From positions 1 to 64,000 of the forward strand of contig JAQWSQ010000212.1 in assembly GCA_029243145.1 (NCBI GenBank): a stretch of DNA of 64,000 nt, read 5' to 3'. This document shows positions 29,084 to 38,186 of this stretch, in pieces. The translations under genes were made by a program, and so were the position numbers. The DNA is from Planctomycetaceae bacterium. GTDB lineage: Bacteria > Planctomycetota > Planctomycetia > Planctomycetales > Planctomycetaceae. Numbering within the stretch: position 1 is the first letter of the stretch; every line of letters begins with the position of its first letter. The notes beneath the pieces are model-generated. The model was not told the DNA's origin. It saw only the letters and a program-made list of their open reading frames with translations, and ran no database searches.

Positions 29084-31672
29084 ATGATGACACGATTGAC
29101 GATTTGGCTGAACCTGGTTTTGTTTTCTGCGACTGTATGGGGGGAGGTTCCCAATCCGTATCCTCCACAAGCGGGCGAAAAATCCCTGGTTGTGCGTTGG
29201 GACTTTGAGACGGGAGTCGAAGGTTGGACGGCGCATCAGGATGTCGTCATGTCGCACGATGACGGTGTGATGACTCTCATTACTTCTGCGCCCGATCCGA
29301 TTATCAACTCTCCAAAATTTGATGTCGCTCCGAATTCGCTAGTGACTATTACTCTCCGCGTCCGTTCGCAAGTTTCGACCGAGGCACAATTTTTCTGGAA
29401 TAGCAATCAAATTTCGGCCTCGACTGAGACCCGAAAAACTGCGTTTCTGATTGCAAAATCCGACGATTGGAAAACCTACCAATGTTCGATGAGCTATGAA
29501 GGACGATTACAACGAATACGATTTGATCCCGCTACGGTTGACGGAAAAGTCGAAATCGACTGGATTCAAATTGAAGCGTCTCCCCGTCCTGCATTATTGA
29601 TTGCAGCGGTTGAGCAAACAGATAACGGATTACAGGCAGTCGTTCAAAATCGCACTGCCAAAATGGTGGGATTTGATCTGAATGGATCGACTGTCTCTCT
29701 GCCTGCCGACGTTCAAAAAACTTTTCCGCTACAGGATTCTCTGATCGGCTCGCAATTCGTCAAACCGGTCAAAGTGACCGTTCAGAAATTAGGCGATCCG
29801 ACTCAAAGCCGTATCGCGGTGTTGATCAATCCCGCAGGGAAAGACGACTGGTTTCGTTTGACCTCGGGCGACTTGACTCTCGAAGTGGCCTCTAACGGTC
29901 ACGGTGCAAGAATCCTCAAACGAAAACAACCAGTCGCCGTGATTGCTCCACTTGCCTGGAAACCGGGGAATTTGATCGATCTGAATGTCAGACGGGAAGG
30001 AGAAAGTATTGTTTGTTCGGGTGGCCCCGTGACAAATCTGGTTCTCAGTTTCAGAGATGGAGAACTTAATTACGAACTTCAGGCCAAGGAAGAGATCGAA
30101 GGCCCCGCCGTTCGCGCGCTGGGTCAGCTCGAACAAGGATTGTTGCCGGGAGTCGAGCATCTCGGACGCGGAGAGTCTTCTTCTTCGACCCTCGATATTC
30201 ATGGCCCGGAGCATGTCCGCTATCAGCCTCCTTATTGGCACGTCACGATGCCTTTAATGACCTATGTGACTGATCGTGCCTCGATCTCGTTGGCATGGGA
30301 GAAGACAAGTTTACAGCCGACATTTGCGACACCAAATTTTTTTGATGGCACTGATGATCACCGGATGTCTTTGAAGGGATCTCAAATCTCGGCAACACTC
30401 AGAATCGGCGATTCGTTTGCTGAAGGCGAACGGCTCTCCGATTCGATTCTCTGGGCCGTCCGCAGAGCGGGGGGGTTCCCCACCTTGCCGGAAACTGGCA
30501 TGACGACCGAGCAGGAATGGGATCTGTCCCGAACAGGATTGATGAAAAGTGATCTTTTCGAGGAGGGGGCTTGGTATCATGCGATTGTTCCCGGACATCG
30601 AAAGATGCCCGACAAACCCAAGTATTTCTCAGACATGGCGTCCGCACTCTTTCGGCTTGACGGAACATTACCGAACACAGAAAACCTCCATCGTGGCGGG
30701 GGACATATCCGCAATGACACAGCCTTTTTCGTAACGGGTCAGGTCGAACAATGGTTGCGCCAAATCGATCAGCAGGCGGCCAATTCTCGACGGATTCAAA
30801 AGGAGGATGGTTCATACCGCTATGACGGTGAATTCAAAGTAGGTCACTTCGAGAATACGTCGAGTGGTCAATGTGCGCAGCATGCCGTGATTCTTTTAGA
30901 ACATGCGAAAGCCACCGGGAATACGTCGTCTCTTGCTGCTGGTTTGAAGTCGCTCGAATTTATGAAGCGGTTTCGGACACTCCGAGGTGCGCAAGTCTGG
31001 GAATGTCCGCTGCATGCACCCGATTTGATGGCCAGTGCGAAGATGGTGAGTGCCTATGTCATCGCCTACGAATTAACTCAGAGTCGCGAATACCTGGATC
31101 TAGCAGTCCAGTGGGCGTTAACCGGCGTGCCCTACATCTATCTTTGGAATGAATGGCCAATCCAGCGATATGCGAGCATCGCCACGTTGTGCGCGACTCA
31201 TTATCAGGCACCCGTCTGGATTGGACGACCGGTCCAGTGGGTCGGTTTGGTTTACGCCGACGCACTTCTCGATCTCTCTCAACACGATCAAACACTCGAT
31301 TGGAACCACCTTGCGAACGGGATTCTCATCAGTGGTATTCAGCAGCAATATCTGGAGGGGCCAACGATTGGCTCATTGGCAGATTCGCTCAATATGCCGT
31401 CTCAAAAGCTGTTGCCTGCGGATATCAATCCCTGTTCTTTGATGACATTGCGAATGCGTCTGGAGGGGACTCAGGATCGTCCGAGAACTGTGATGAACGG
31501 ATCACATCGGATCGTTTCGCCATTTCCCACCAAATTTATATCTGACACAGAAGTCGAAATTTCAGCAACACGGGGGCTCACCTATCAGATATTAATTGAT
31601 GGGAAGCAGGTTCGATCCATCGATTCCATCGGTCGTGATCGTATCAGTCTCTTACCAGAGAAGAGAAACTAA
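29084..31672 (+). CDS. Secreted putative glycan-active enzyme (binding module + alpha-toroid)
   Basis: An 862-residue exported protein with signal peptide residues 1-20 (ATVWGE). The N-terminal part (about 30-160) is beta-rich and resembles a carbohydrate-binding jelly roll (VVRWDFETGVEGW, then VEIDWIQIEA). A second beta-rich region follows. From about residue 500 the chain is helical with repeated aromatic/His segments (AQHAVILLEHAKATGN, KMVSAYVIAYELTQSREYLDLAVQWAL, the latter quoted in pieces as KMVSAYVIAYELT and YLDLAVQWAL), which suggests an (alpha/alpha)6 toroid as in polysaccharide lyases and unsaturated glucuronyl hydrolases. I cannot place it in a named family. The sulfatase and sialidase-like genes nearby fit a role in complex glycan breakdown, by inference. 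Confidence 0.8.
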   Translation: MMTRLTIWLNLVLFSATVWGEVPNPYPPQAGEKSLVVRWDFETGVEGWTAHQDVVMSHDDGVMTLITSAPDPIINSPKFDVAPNSLVTITLRVRSQVSTEAQFFWNSNQISASTETRKTAFLIAKSDDWKTYQCSMSYEGRLQRIRFDPATVDGKVEIDWIQIEASPRPALLIAAVEQTDNGLQAVVQNRTAKMVGFDLNGSTVSLPADVQKTFPLQDSLIGSQFVKPVKVTVQKLGDPTQSRIAVLINPAGKDDWFRLTSGDLTLEVASNGHGARILKRKQPVAVIAPLAWKPGNLIDLNVRREGESIVCSGGPVTNLVLSFRDGELNYELQAKEEIEGPAVRALGQLEQGLLPGVEHLGRGESSSSTLDIHGPEHVRYQPPYWHVTMPLMTYVTDRASISLAWEKTSLQPTFATPNFFDGTDDHRMSLKGSQISATLRIGDSFAEGERLSDSILWAVRRAGGFPTLPETGMTTEQEWDLSRTGLMKSDLFEEGAWYHAIVPGHRKMPDKPKYFSDMASALFRLDGTLPNTENLHRGGGHIRNDTAFFVTGQVEQWLRQIDQQAANSRRIQKEDGSYRYDGEFKVGHFENTSSGQCAQHAVILLEHAKATGNTSSLAAGLKSLEFMKRFRTLRGAQVWECPLHAPDLMASAKMVSAYVIAYELTQSREYLDLAVQWALTGVPYIYLWNEWPIQRYASIATLCATHYQAPVWIGRPVQWVGLVYADALLDLSQHDQTLDWNHLANGILISGIQQQYLEGPTIGSLADSLNMPSQKLLPADINPCSLMTLRMRLEGTQDRPRTVMNGSHRIVSPFPTKFISDTEVEISATRGLTYQILIDGKQVRSIDSIGRDRISLLPEKRN

Positions 31673-31717
31673 AGAGTGTCCTCTTCTCGCATTTATGGCA
31701 ATGGGGAGAAACGTTGA

Positions 31718-32749
31718 TTAGAGAACTTGTTGCCAGGCAGGTTTGTAACGCATGCCGAGGTTGACGATCTTTTGCAGGAGTTTTTCGTAATCGAGATCAA
31801 TGGTCGATGCTGATTCTGCAAAGTCTTCGCCGTAAGACAGATTGGGATTCGGGTTGGCTTCTAAAGCGTACACGGTTCCGTCTGCCGCCATGCGAAAATC
31901 CATCCGGGCATACCCGGACAAGTCGAGAGATTTATAGATTCTCTTGGTCTGATGTTCGATGGATTTTTTCTGCTCGGGAGTCAGATCGACGGCCGGTTCG
32001 GTTTTGATGCCGATCTGCTTTTGATATTCGGGATCCCATTTCACCTTCGCCGTGGCGATGGGGGCAGTATTTTTGGGAAGGTTATCGAACTTCAATTCCC
32101 AAATGGGTAGTACCTGAATGCGTTGATTGCCGACCGCGCCGACATAAAACTCTCGACCGGCGATATATTCTTCGACAAGAACATCAGCCTTGTGTGTTGA
32201 CCAAACGTATTCAATACGGTCTTTGAGTTTGGTTTCGTTGGCGACAATGGACTCTTGAGAAATTCCAAGCGAAGCGTCATCAACAGAGGATTTGACCATC
32301 AACGGATATTTGAGCCGTTTCGGGACGCGGATTTTTTTGTCTTTGGGGAAATACGAAAATTGCGGCGTCGGGATGCGATGATAAGTGAGAATTTTTTTAC
32401 ACAGAATTTTATCATGCGACAAAGTCAGCCCACGAGGATTGCAGCCGGTGTAGGGCTGCTGCATCAATTCCAGATAGCTGACGATGTGCTGATCGTAATG
32501 GGGAACGCTATGAAACTCTTCCAAGAGATTGAAGACGATGTCGGGTTGCTTCTCGACGAGCGCGTTTCTCAGGACTGAAAGATCGTCGCTGACTCCGAGA
32601 GACTCCGCGCGATGTCCCATGTTTTGCAGCGTGGCGAGAACATCGTATTCGGTTTTCCATTCCAGCATTTCCCGTTCGGAAACCCCCTCGATCGAATCAG
32701 GGGGGACCAACGATTCATGCATTAAAACCTGAATGTCGAGGGGTTTCAT
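31718..32749 (-). CDS. ATP-grasp ligase, D-Ala-D-Ala ligase-like
   Basis: A 343-residue cytosolic protein. The N-terminal half has a Rossmann-like D-Ala-D-Ala ligase N domain (PDIVFNLLEEFHSVPHY, QPYTGCNPRGLTLSHDK). The C-terminal ATP-grasp domain has the EEYIAGREFYVGAVG segment and the metal-binding YALEANPNPNLSYGEDF end. It forms amide bonds through an acyl-phosphate, but the substrate is probably not D-Ala-D-Ala, because true Ddl lies with cell wall genes. Its start overlaps the stop of the metallopeptidase gene by 4 bp (ATGA), so the two are translationally coupled. Confidence 0.86.
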   Translation of the reverse strand: MKPLDIQVLMHESLVPPDSIEGVSEREMLEWKTEYDVLATLQNMGHRAESLGVSDDLSVLRNALVEKQPDIVFNLLEEFHSVPHYDQHIVSYLELMQQPYTGCNPRGLTLSHDKILCKKILTYHRIPTPQFSYFPKDKKIRVPKRLKYPLMVKSSVDDASLGISQESIVANETKLKDRIEYVWSTHKADVLVEEYIAGREFYVGAVGNQRIQVLPIWELKFDNLPKNTAPIATAKVKWDPEYQKQIGIKTEPAVDLTPEQKKSIEHQTKRIYKSLDLSGYARMDFRMAADGTVYALEANPNPNLSYGEDFAESASTIDLDYEKLLQKIVNLGMRYKPAWQQVL

Positions 32750-33813
32750 AACTGGTACCGGTTAAATCCACGGTGCAGGTAGTTCATCGTTTGAACTGCC
32801 AGCAAAACCAAGGCGTCTCGTTTTGTGTCTCGTTCAGAGAATTTCAGTCGTAGATCGAGTTCTCGGCAGCGGAAGATCAAATCTTTCAAAACTTGATCGA
32901 TGGTGTATTTATATTGCCCCGACCATTCCGACACGACTTGCCGAATCTCGGCTTTGTGTTTGATGAAGAAGGCGGCTGCTGTCATTGTTCGACGTTTCGG
33001 GTCGTCGGTAAAGAGTTGCAGCAGGGCATCATCATCGATGGGAGATTCTCCCAGATATTTTGCTTGCCGCTCTTCGTAATGGTCTCGAAGTGTCTTTTTC
33101 AAACGAGGAAGAGAGTCAATTCGCATTTTGGTACGCGAGACCGTTTCCATGTAGGGAACCTCGGCCATTAATTCTTCCACATATTCGAGCTTCTTCAATG
33201 CGGCCCAGCCTGCGTAATGTTTTCTCCACGCCGAGCGAGGTTTTAGCCAAACCGCGAATGTTTCGGCGAAGTCTTCCGCAGGATGGCTTTGAGCGTAGAA
33301 GGGATCGAGATGCAGCACGTAACTTTTGCTGTACGGTTTCGGCTGGTAGTTTTCCGGGTAGGGTTGTGAATACTTACCGAACGTGTTTGTCCACGATCGT
33401 TTGCGATGAAGGCCATAAGCGTTATCGATAGCGTGACCACATTCGTGCCGAAGAATTTTCATGCACCAGTCTTCGGTTCCTCCTTCAACTTCCATCATCA
33501 TACGACGTTCGAGTCGCATCAATCGAGGATGTGCGAGATAGAACGGGATGGCAATTCCGGGAATTCCATCCGGTGAGAACCATTCTTCGGAGAGCCAGCA
33601 GTGCGGACGAAAATCGAGTTCGCGTAGTTCGAGTTCGTTGTAGAGGCGTTCGATACGCGGTTCGAGCGAAGTGCCTTCAATCTTCAGTCCCAAGTCGCAA
33701 ATTTTTACATCGAGTAATTCTTCAGGGGAGAGATCTTCCCAGTCGTGGCGCTTCGTCTTTTGACGGCGTTTGATCGGTTGCATTTTACGTGAAGAATAAT
33801 TCTTTCGGGACAT
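32746..33813 (-). CDS. Putative zinc-binding metallopeptidase
   Basis: A 355-residue protein without a signal peptide, and with a basic N-terminus (SRKMQPIKRRQKTKR). The zincin motif HECGH lies at residues 123-127 and is followed by a HPAEDFAETFAVW segment (178-190) that carries the likely third zinc ligand. This fits the putative zinc-binding metallo-peptidase family. The substrate is unknown. It is the first gene of a two-gene unit with the ATP-grasp ligase, overlapping by 4 bp, so one may make and the other cut or trim the same amide-linked product. A 19-bp perfect palindrome lies about 160 bp upstream. Confidence 0.8.
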   Translation of the reverse strand: MSRKNYSSRKMQPIKRRQKTKRHDWEDLSPEELLDVKICDLGLKIEGTSLEPRIERLYNELELRELDFRPHCWLSEEWFSPDGIPGIAIPFYLAHPRLMRLERRMMMEVEGGTEDWCMKILRHECGHAIDNAYGLHRKRSWTNTFGKYSQPYPENYQPKPYSKSYVLHLDPFYAQSHPAEDFAETFAVWLKPRSAWRKHYAGWAALKKLEYVEELMAEVPYMETVSRTKMRIDSLPRLKKTLRDHYEERQAKYLGESPIDDDALLQLFTDDPKRRTMTAAAFFIKHKAEIRQVVSEWSGQYKYTIDQVLKDLIFRCRELDLRLKFSERDTKRDALVLLAVQTMNYLHRGFNRYQL

Positions 33814-34119
33814 GGCATCTCTGACTGTTCTCGTCCGGGGAACGCCGGCGCCGTGGCATGATATTTAAGCTATTCGCGGTCTCCTGCCCGCTGCAAGGAG
33901 AGAACCCAAAATTCCCACAGTTCGTGAGTAATAAAAGTTCTGTTCCTCTAGATCAGTTCGTCGGTACGGACGGTTCAACTTGAACCGTTCGGAGTGAGAT
34001 CGACCGACTTTCCGGAATCGCAACATCTTTTGCCGTCAGGGTTTCACATTTTTCCACTCAGAATCAGCTTCCTCCGCATTCTACGGGTTGGAAGACTATG
34101 ATCTAAAGATTATCGGGGA
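33814..34119. other. 306-bp intergenic region between two minus-strand genes
   Basis: No open frame of note. The region holds the perfect palindrome at 33972-33990 and otherwise no hexamers or repeats that I could recognise. It separates the ZIP transporter gene from the metallopeptidase gene, so it should contain the promoter of the latter and the terminator of the former. Confidence 0.4.
33972..33990. promoter_or_regulatory. Perfect 9-1-9 palindrome, operator candidate
   Basis: ACGGTTCAA-C-TTGAACCGT is a perfect inverted repeat. It lacks a T-run on either side, so a regulator site is more likely than a terminator. It lies about 160 bp upstream of the metallopeptidase start at 33813 and about 130 bp past the ZIP stop. 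Confidence 0.4.
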
Positions 34120-35277
34120 TTAGTGAGAATGCCCGTGATGGTCGTCAGAAACTTCCTGATCTACCGAACTAGGCATCTCGTGAGAGTGACTCGGTTCTAA
34201 AAAACCGATTCCCCAGGCAAGGAGAATTCCTATGACGAGTGCCGTCGAAAGGCGAATGCGATTGTGGGAATGAAATTCCATTTCGGGTAACAAATCACTG
34301 AGCGAGATACAGATGAAAACTCCCGCTGCTGCGGCCAAAGCTCCTCCGATAATCCAGGCTTGATTCCCCTCAAATTGGCTGACTCCCAAGACGAACGCCA
34401 AGGCACCCAACGGGCACATCATCGAAAAACCAAGGTTCACGAGATTCCGCGATAATTGCGACCAGCCACCTGCCTTCATTAAACTGGTGATCGACATGGC
34501 ATCGAGCGGTTTGTGTAACACAATGGCCAGAAACGTCCCCAGTCCAAATAGGGACCACATGACTTCGTGATGAGCGTCGGCTTCGACGGCGGCACCCAGC
34601 GCAAGTCCGTCAATCAACGTGTGCAGGCACAATCCCACAGAAATCCCCAGCCAACTCAATTCGTGAGCGTGCTGATGACCGTGACTGTGACCGTGACTGT
34701 GAGCATGACTGTGAGCATGAGAGTGACCATTGTCGTGATCATGATCGTGGGTGGGGTTTAATGCCCGTTCGTCGTCCAGTAATTGAGCTGGCAGTGCATC
34801 GTTTTCATCGACGACAATATCATGTTGGTGGAAATGGAATGTCCTGAGCAGAAAGAACATGAACAACAGCCCAAACATCATCCAGCGAGCGACAAAATTG
34901 ATGTCTCCCACTTCGTGCAGTGCATGAGGCAGCATGTGAAACACACCAATCCCCAACATCAAGCCCCCCACCAAACTGATGATGGTTTGTGTGCGATTGT
35001 GATCAAGATGGATTAAAGAAGGCAGATGACCGCCTGCGAACGAACCCAAAATAATGAGAACACAATAAGCGAACAGCACTGTCAGCTTATTGCTGCCGGG
35101 CTCGGAAGTTTTGGCATCTTCATCATGCGTCTCATGATCTGAATGATCGTGGCTCTCATGATTGTGTGCATCAGGGGCGTGGTCATTTGCGGCGAAAGAC
35201 AAAGTGTCAATATTTCCTGATAGACAGAGAGCGGTCATTGTCAGGATTGTCAGCATCGGTAAGCGAAACACGCGCAT
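34120..35277 (-). CDS. ZIP family metal transporter, His-rich
   Basis: A 385-residue membrane protein with an N-terminal hydrophobic stretch, a His-rich extracytoplasmic segment (about residues 30-55, DHAPDAHNHESHDHSDHETH), then about eight membrane segments. The long loop between them contains a second His-rich tract (HSHAHSHAHSHGHSHGHQH, about residues 185-205), the usual metal-sensing or delivery loop of ZIP proteins. The conserved helix with HTLIDGLALGAAV and the following LHKPLDAMSI are the family's metal-site helices. It should import Zn2+ or a related divalent ion. An inverted repeat 25 bp upstream of the start suggests metal-dependent control. Confidence 0.9.
   Translation of the reverse strand: MRVFRLPMLTILTMTALCLSGNIDTLSFAANDHAPDAHNHESHDHSDHETHDEDAKTSEPGSNKLTVLFAYCVLIILGSFAGGHLPSLIHLDHNRTQTIISLVGGLMLGIGVFHMLPHALHEVGDINFVARWMMFGLLFMFFLLRTFHFHQHDIVVDENDALPAQLLDDERALNPTHDHDHDNGHSHAHSHAHSHGHSHGHQHAHELSWLGISVGLCLHTLIDGLALGAAVEADAHHEVMWSLFGLGTFLAIVLHKPLDAMSITSLMKAGGWSQLSRNLVNLGFSMMCPLGALAFVLGVSQFEGNQAWIIGGALAAAAGVFICISLSDLLPEMEFHSHNRIRLSTALVIGILLAWGIGFLEPSHSHEMPSSVDQEVSDDHHGHSH
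34674..34752 (-). repeat. Tandem short repeats coding the His-rich loop of the ZIP transporter
   Basis: About six units of the kind GTGACYGTGAGC/GTGACTGTGACC occur in tandem, each coding alternating His-Ser/His-Ala/His-Gly on the minus strand. Such repeats are prone to length change, so the loop length may differ between strains. Confidence 0.7.
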
Positions 35278-35301
35278 TCCTCGGGTTTGGATTCAGATTC
35301 T

Positions 35302-35324
35302 TTATTACAATTCGATTGCAATAA
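35302..35324. promoter_or_regulatory. Putative Fur/Zur-type operator upstream of the ZIP gene
   Basis: TTATTACAAT-TCG-ATTGCAATAA is a 10-3-10 inverted repeat with one mismatched position. Its AT-rich half-sites resemble Fur-superfamily boxes. It lies 25 bp upstream of the ZIP start codon at 35277, where binding would block transcription or initiation. No regulator gene is in the window. Confidence 0.5.
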
Positions 35325-35485
35325 CTATTGTGACGACCTTTGTGTCGGGCAACAAGTCTGGCGCGCTGGAAAAACAGCCCCAATCTGCTTTCGTCATCAC
35401 GTTGATTTCTGATTCCGAGAACCACATGATAATTTCCTCTCCCTCCCCCCCGATCAGGACTCCATCCAAGAAAGAGCCTCGCAAC

Positions 35486-36583
35486 ATGACCATCGACACT
35501 GCAAAGCTGACCAAACTGGCCCAAGTATTGGTGAATCAGGAAGAGGCCCGCATCATCGTCGAGCCCCAAGATCGGGCGTCGGGGTTCTGGTTTGGCGGAG
35601 GAAATATGGTGGAATTGTCTGATGGTTCACTGTGTGTCGTGGGGCGTTACCGCAATGCCGGTGATTCTCGCACCGGAGTGGCAGCGGGTGAGCGGGGTCT
35701 TGAATTGGCCATCTTCCAATCAATCGATAAAGGGCAATCGTGGGAGAAAGCGGTCAGTTGGACCAAGACAGAACTCAATGTGGGTGACTGGGAAGTTCTT
35801 TCCATTGAAGGTGCCGCACTGAATGTCACTGAGAGTGGCATTGAACTGTTTATCTCAACCGAGAAAGATCATCTCGGGTATCCCGCAGGGTTCGAGCAGT
35901 ATCTCAAGCCGGGAACAGGAGTCTGGACGATCGAACGAGTCGCTGCCGACTCTCTCGAAGGTCTCAAATCAGCCAAGCCGGAAACGGTGGTTCAGTCGGA
36001 CGACCCGGAGTATCTTCATATCAAAGACCCATTCGTTCATACGACTCCCAATGGCGATCTGATTCTTTACTTCTGCACACATTCGTTTAACTGGTCGAGT
36101 TCCAATACCGGCTATGTGATTCGGAAAGCGGGAGAATCGACATACAGTAAGCCCGTCTACGATTTCTTCCCGAGAGGGACAACTTGGGATGTCGCCATGA
36201 CCCGCGGGACGGCGGTCGTCGATGTTCCCCAACTTGGTGAATTCGCACAGGAGACTGTGTCGTTGTTCTTTTACGATGGCGGGGAGTGTGTCCGTGATCT
36301 GGAAGAGCACAATTCGGCGGTCAAACGTCCCCGTGGTTATTCTTGTGAAGAATTGGGCGGTTTGGCCTATGTGACGACAGAACCTGTCGAGCAAGTGACC
36401 CGATTGTCACGCTATCAGCCGATGTTTGTCAGTCCACAGGGAACTGGTTGCAGTCGATATGTGGATGTGCTCACAACGACAGACGGCATGTATGCGACTT
36501 GGCAGCAATCACAAAACGATCAGTCACAACCGCTGGTGATGAATTTTGTCTCCACTGCGGCGATCGAATCAATTTTAGGTTGA
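35486..36583 (+). CDS. Sialidase/BNR-like beta-propeller protein
   Basis: A 365-residue protein from the ATG at 35486, which has an AAAGAG box upstream; the frame stays open much further upstream but that part lacks export or domain features and overlaps the ZIP promoter region. Segments such as MVELSDGSLCVVGRYRN, IFQSIDKGQSWEKAVSW and IKDPFVHTTPNGDLIL have the Asp-box-like S-x-D-x-G-x-S-W pattern of sialidase-type propellers, or the five-bladed fold of GH43-like proteins. No signal peptide is evident, so it may act in the cytosol. Substrate unknown. The dihydroorotate-dehydrogenase-like gene starts 23 bp later and is probably co-transcribed. Confidence 0.75.
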   Translation: MTIDTAKLTKLAQVLVNQEEARIIVEPQDRASGFWFGGGNMVELSDGSLCVVGRYRNAGDSRTGVAAGERGLELAIFQSIDKGQSWEKAVSWTKTELNVGDWEVLSIEGAALNVTESGIELFISTEKDHLGYPAGFEQYLKPGTGVWTIERVAADSLEGLKSAKPETVVQSDDPEYLHIKDPFVHTTPNGDLILYFCTHSFNWSSSNTGYVIRKAGESTYSKPVYDFFPRGTTWDVAMTRGTAVVDVPQLGEFAQETVSLFFYDGGECVRDLEEHNSAVKRPRGYSCEELGGLAYVTTEPVEQVTRLSRYQPMFVSPQGTGCSRYVDVLTTTDGMYATWQQSQNDQSQPLVMNFVSTAAIESILG

Positions 36584-36606
36584 GGATTGGAGAAAGTATT
36601 TCAGCG

Positions 36607-37656
36607 ATGAGCCATCTTCCCCGCTACAACATTCATGAATCGTATCGCTGGAATTACGAGCACGCACCCGAACCGGTGGAAGTTGATGTTCCCAGTATTT
36701 CAGGGGAGTGGTTCTATTGTGGATTGCCGATTGCGTCTCCGCTTGGAGTTCCTGCTGGCCCTTTGTTAAATGGTCAATGGGTCAGGTATTATGCTTCGTT
36801 GGGTTTCGATGTTCTCACCTACAAAACAGTCCGCTCGCAATCCCGCGAATGCTATCCACTCCCCAACTTACAACCGGTTGCCTGTGATCAGTTGACGGGA
36901 ACAGAACAGGAAGTCGCCACCACGAACGAGATGCTGGGGAGTTGGGCCGTGTCATTTGGCATGCCTTCCGCTGACCCTGAATTCTGGCGTCAAGACATCG
37001 AAGAGACCCGCAGCCAGTTGTCCCCAGAAAAAGTGCTTTCAGTCTCTGTGGTCGGAACGGAACAATCTGGGGGAACGCTCGATGACCTGGCTGACGATTA
37101 CGCCCTGTGTGCCAAGTGGGCGGTCGAAAGTGGAGCCGATGCGATTGAAACGAATTTTTCTTGCCCCAACGTCTGCACCAGCGATGGTCAACTCTATCAA
37201 TCTGCTCATGAGGCCGCCGTCGTGGCGGAGCGAGTCCGAGATGCCATTGGAGAAGAGATTCCGTACGTCGTAAAAATTGGTCATGTTTCTGAAGAGATAC
37301 CGGCTGCGTTTTTACTGGAAGCGTTGTCTCCCTATATTAGCGGAATCGCGATGACCAACAGTGTGGCGGCGACTGTGAAACAGGATGATCGTGTGCTCTT
37401 TGACGGTCAGGCGAGGGGTATTTGTGGAGACGCGACTCGCACCGCCTCAATCCAACAAACAGAACTGTTTTCCCGGCTTATTGCACATCGTGGTCTGACA
37501 ATTGCCATTGTTGGGGTGGGTGGAGTCTCTCAGACCGCTCACGTTCATGATTATTTGAAGGCGGGAGCCGATCATGTGCAGATCGCCTCGGCGGCCATGG
37601 TTGACCCGGAAGTGGCGATCAAAATTCGTCAAAGCTGGAATGATCGCTCGATCTGA
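36607..37656 (+). CDS. Dihydroorotate dehydrogenase-like FMN protein
   Basis: A 349-residue TIM-barrel protein. The motifs PLGVPAGPLLNG near the N-terminus, ETNFSCPNVC in the middle (the NxSCPN block that binds substrate and FMN in DHOD/dihydropyrimidine dehydrogenase-type enzymes) and VGVGGVSQTAHVHDYLKAGA near the end (the phosphate-binding GGV loop) support an FMN-dependent dehydrogenase. Cys in the NFSCPN block can serve as the class 1 catalytic base, but the actual substrate cannot be fixed. A sialidase-like gene lies immediately upstream rather than pyrimidine genes, so the role may not be in pyrimidine synthesis. Confidence 0.8.
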   Translation: MSHLPRYNIHESYRWNYEHAPEPVEVDVPSISGEWFYCGLPIASPLGVPAGPLLNGQWVRYYASLGFDVLTYKTVRSQSRECYPLPNLQPVACDQLTGTEQEVATTNEMLGSWAVSFGMPSADPEFWRQDIEETRSQLSPEKVLSVSVVGTEQSGGTLDDLADDYALCAKWAVESGADAIETNFSCPNVCTSDGQLYQSAHEAAVVAERVRDAIGEEIPYVVKIGHVSEEIPAAFLLEALSPYISGIAMTNSVAATVKQDDRVLFDGQARGICGDATRTASIQQTELFSRLIAHRGLTIAIVGVGGVSQTAHVHDYLKAGADHVQIASAAMVDPEVAIKIRQSWNDRSI

Positions 37657-37747
37657 AAAGATTTTCTCTCCACAGGCTTTCCGCGGGCTGTTGGCTTCCT
37701 AGAATAAGATGGCATTCACACAATACATTTTCGCGACCGGAGAAAGC

Positions 37748-38173
37748 ATGTCGGATCATCCCTCATATTTTAAGGACATCTTGGAAACTTTCCCGAATCC
37801 ACACCCCGAGAAAGATTACATCAGCGAGACCATTTGTCCTGAGTTCACCAGCATGTGTCCCAAAACGGGTCAGCCTGATTTTGGTGAAATCATCATTACC
37901 TATGTCGCCGATCAAGTTTGCTATGAGTTAAAGTCGCTCAAACTCTACTTGCAGCAATATCGCAATCATGGTGCCTTTTACGAGCATGTCACGAATTGCA
38001 TTCTTGATGATCTTGTCGCCGCCACGCAACCTCGGTGGATGCAAATTGAAGCCAGTTTCACACCACGCGGCGGAATTCGCACCAACATCACGACTGAATA
38101 CTATCAGTCCGACAATGCGAGTGATCGTGACGATGATGATAGCGACGAAATCGAACAAGCCATTGAAGCCTGA
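37748..38173 (+). CDS. queF: NADPH-dependent preQ0 reductase QueF
   Basis: A 141-residue protein from the ATG at 37748, which has a GGAGAAAG box 5 bp upstream. It reduces the nitrile of preQ0 (7-cyano-7-deazaguanine) to the amine preQ1 in queuosine synthesis. The family motif [12 protein letters not shown] is present, with the thioimide-forming Cys at residue 37 and the Asp proton donor at 44, seven residues apart as in the short unimodular (YkvM-type) enzymes. An E-T-x-CPEFT segment and a [11 protein letters not shown] block are also typical. The C-terminus is an acidic tail (Asp/Glu-rich, residues 125-140). No other queuosine gene and no preQ1 riboswitch was seen nearby. Confidence 0.93.
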   Translation: MSDHPSYFKDILETFPNPHPEKDYISETICPEFTSMCPKTGQPDFGEIIITYVADQVCYELKSLKLYLQQYRNHGAFYEHVTNCILDDLVAATQPRWMQIEASFTPRGGIRTNITTEYYQSDNASDRDDDDSDEIEQAIEA

Positions 38174-38186
38174 TCAAACGGCAGGT

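Noticed and set aside
37657-37747. preQ1 riboswitch upstream of queF
   Set aside because: The leader is short and I could not find the conserved hairpin and A-rich tail of a preQ1 aptamer.
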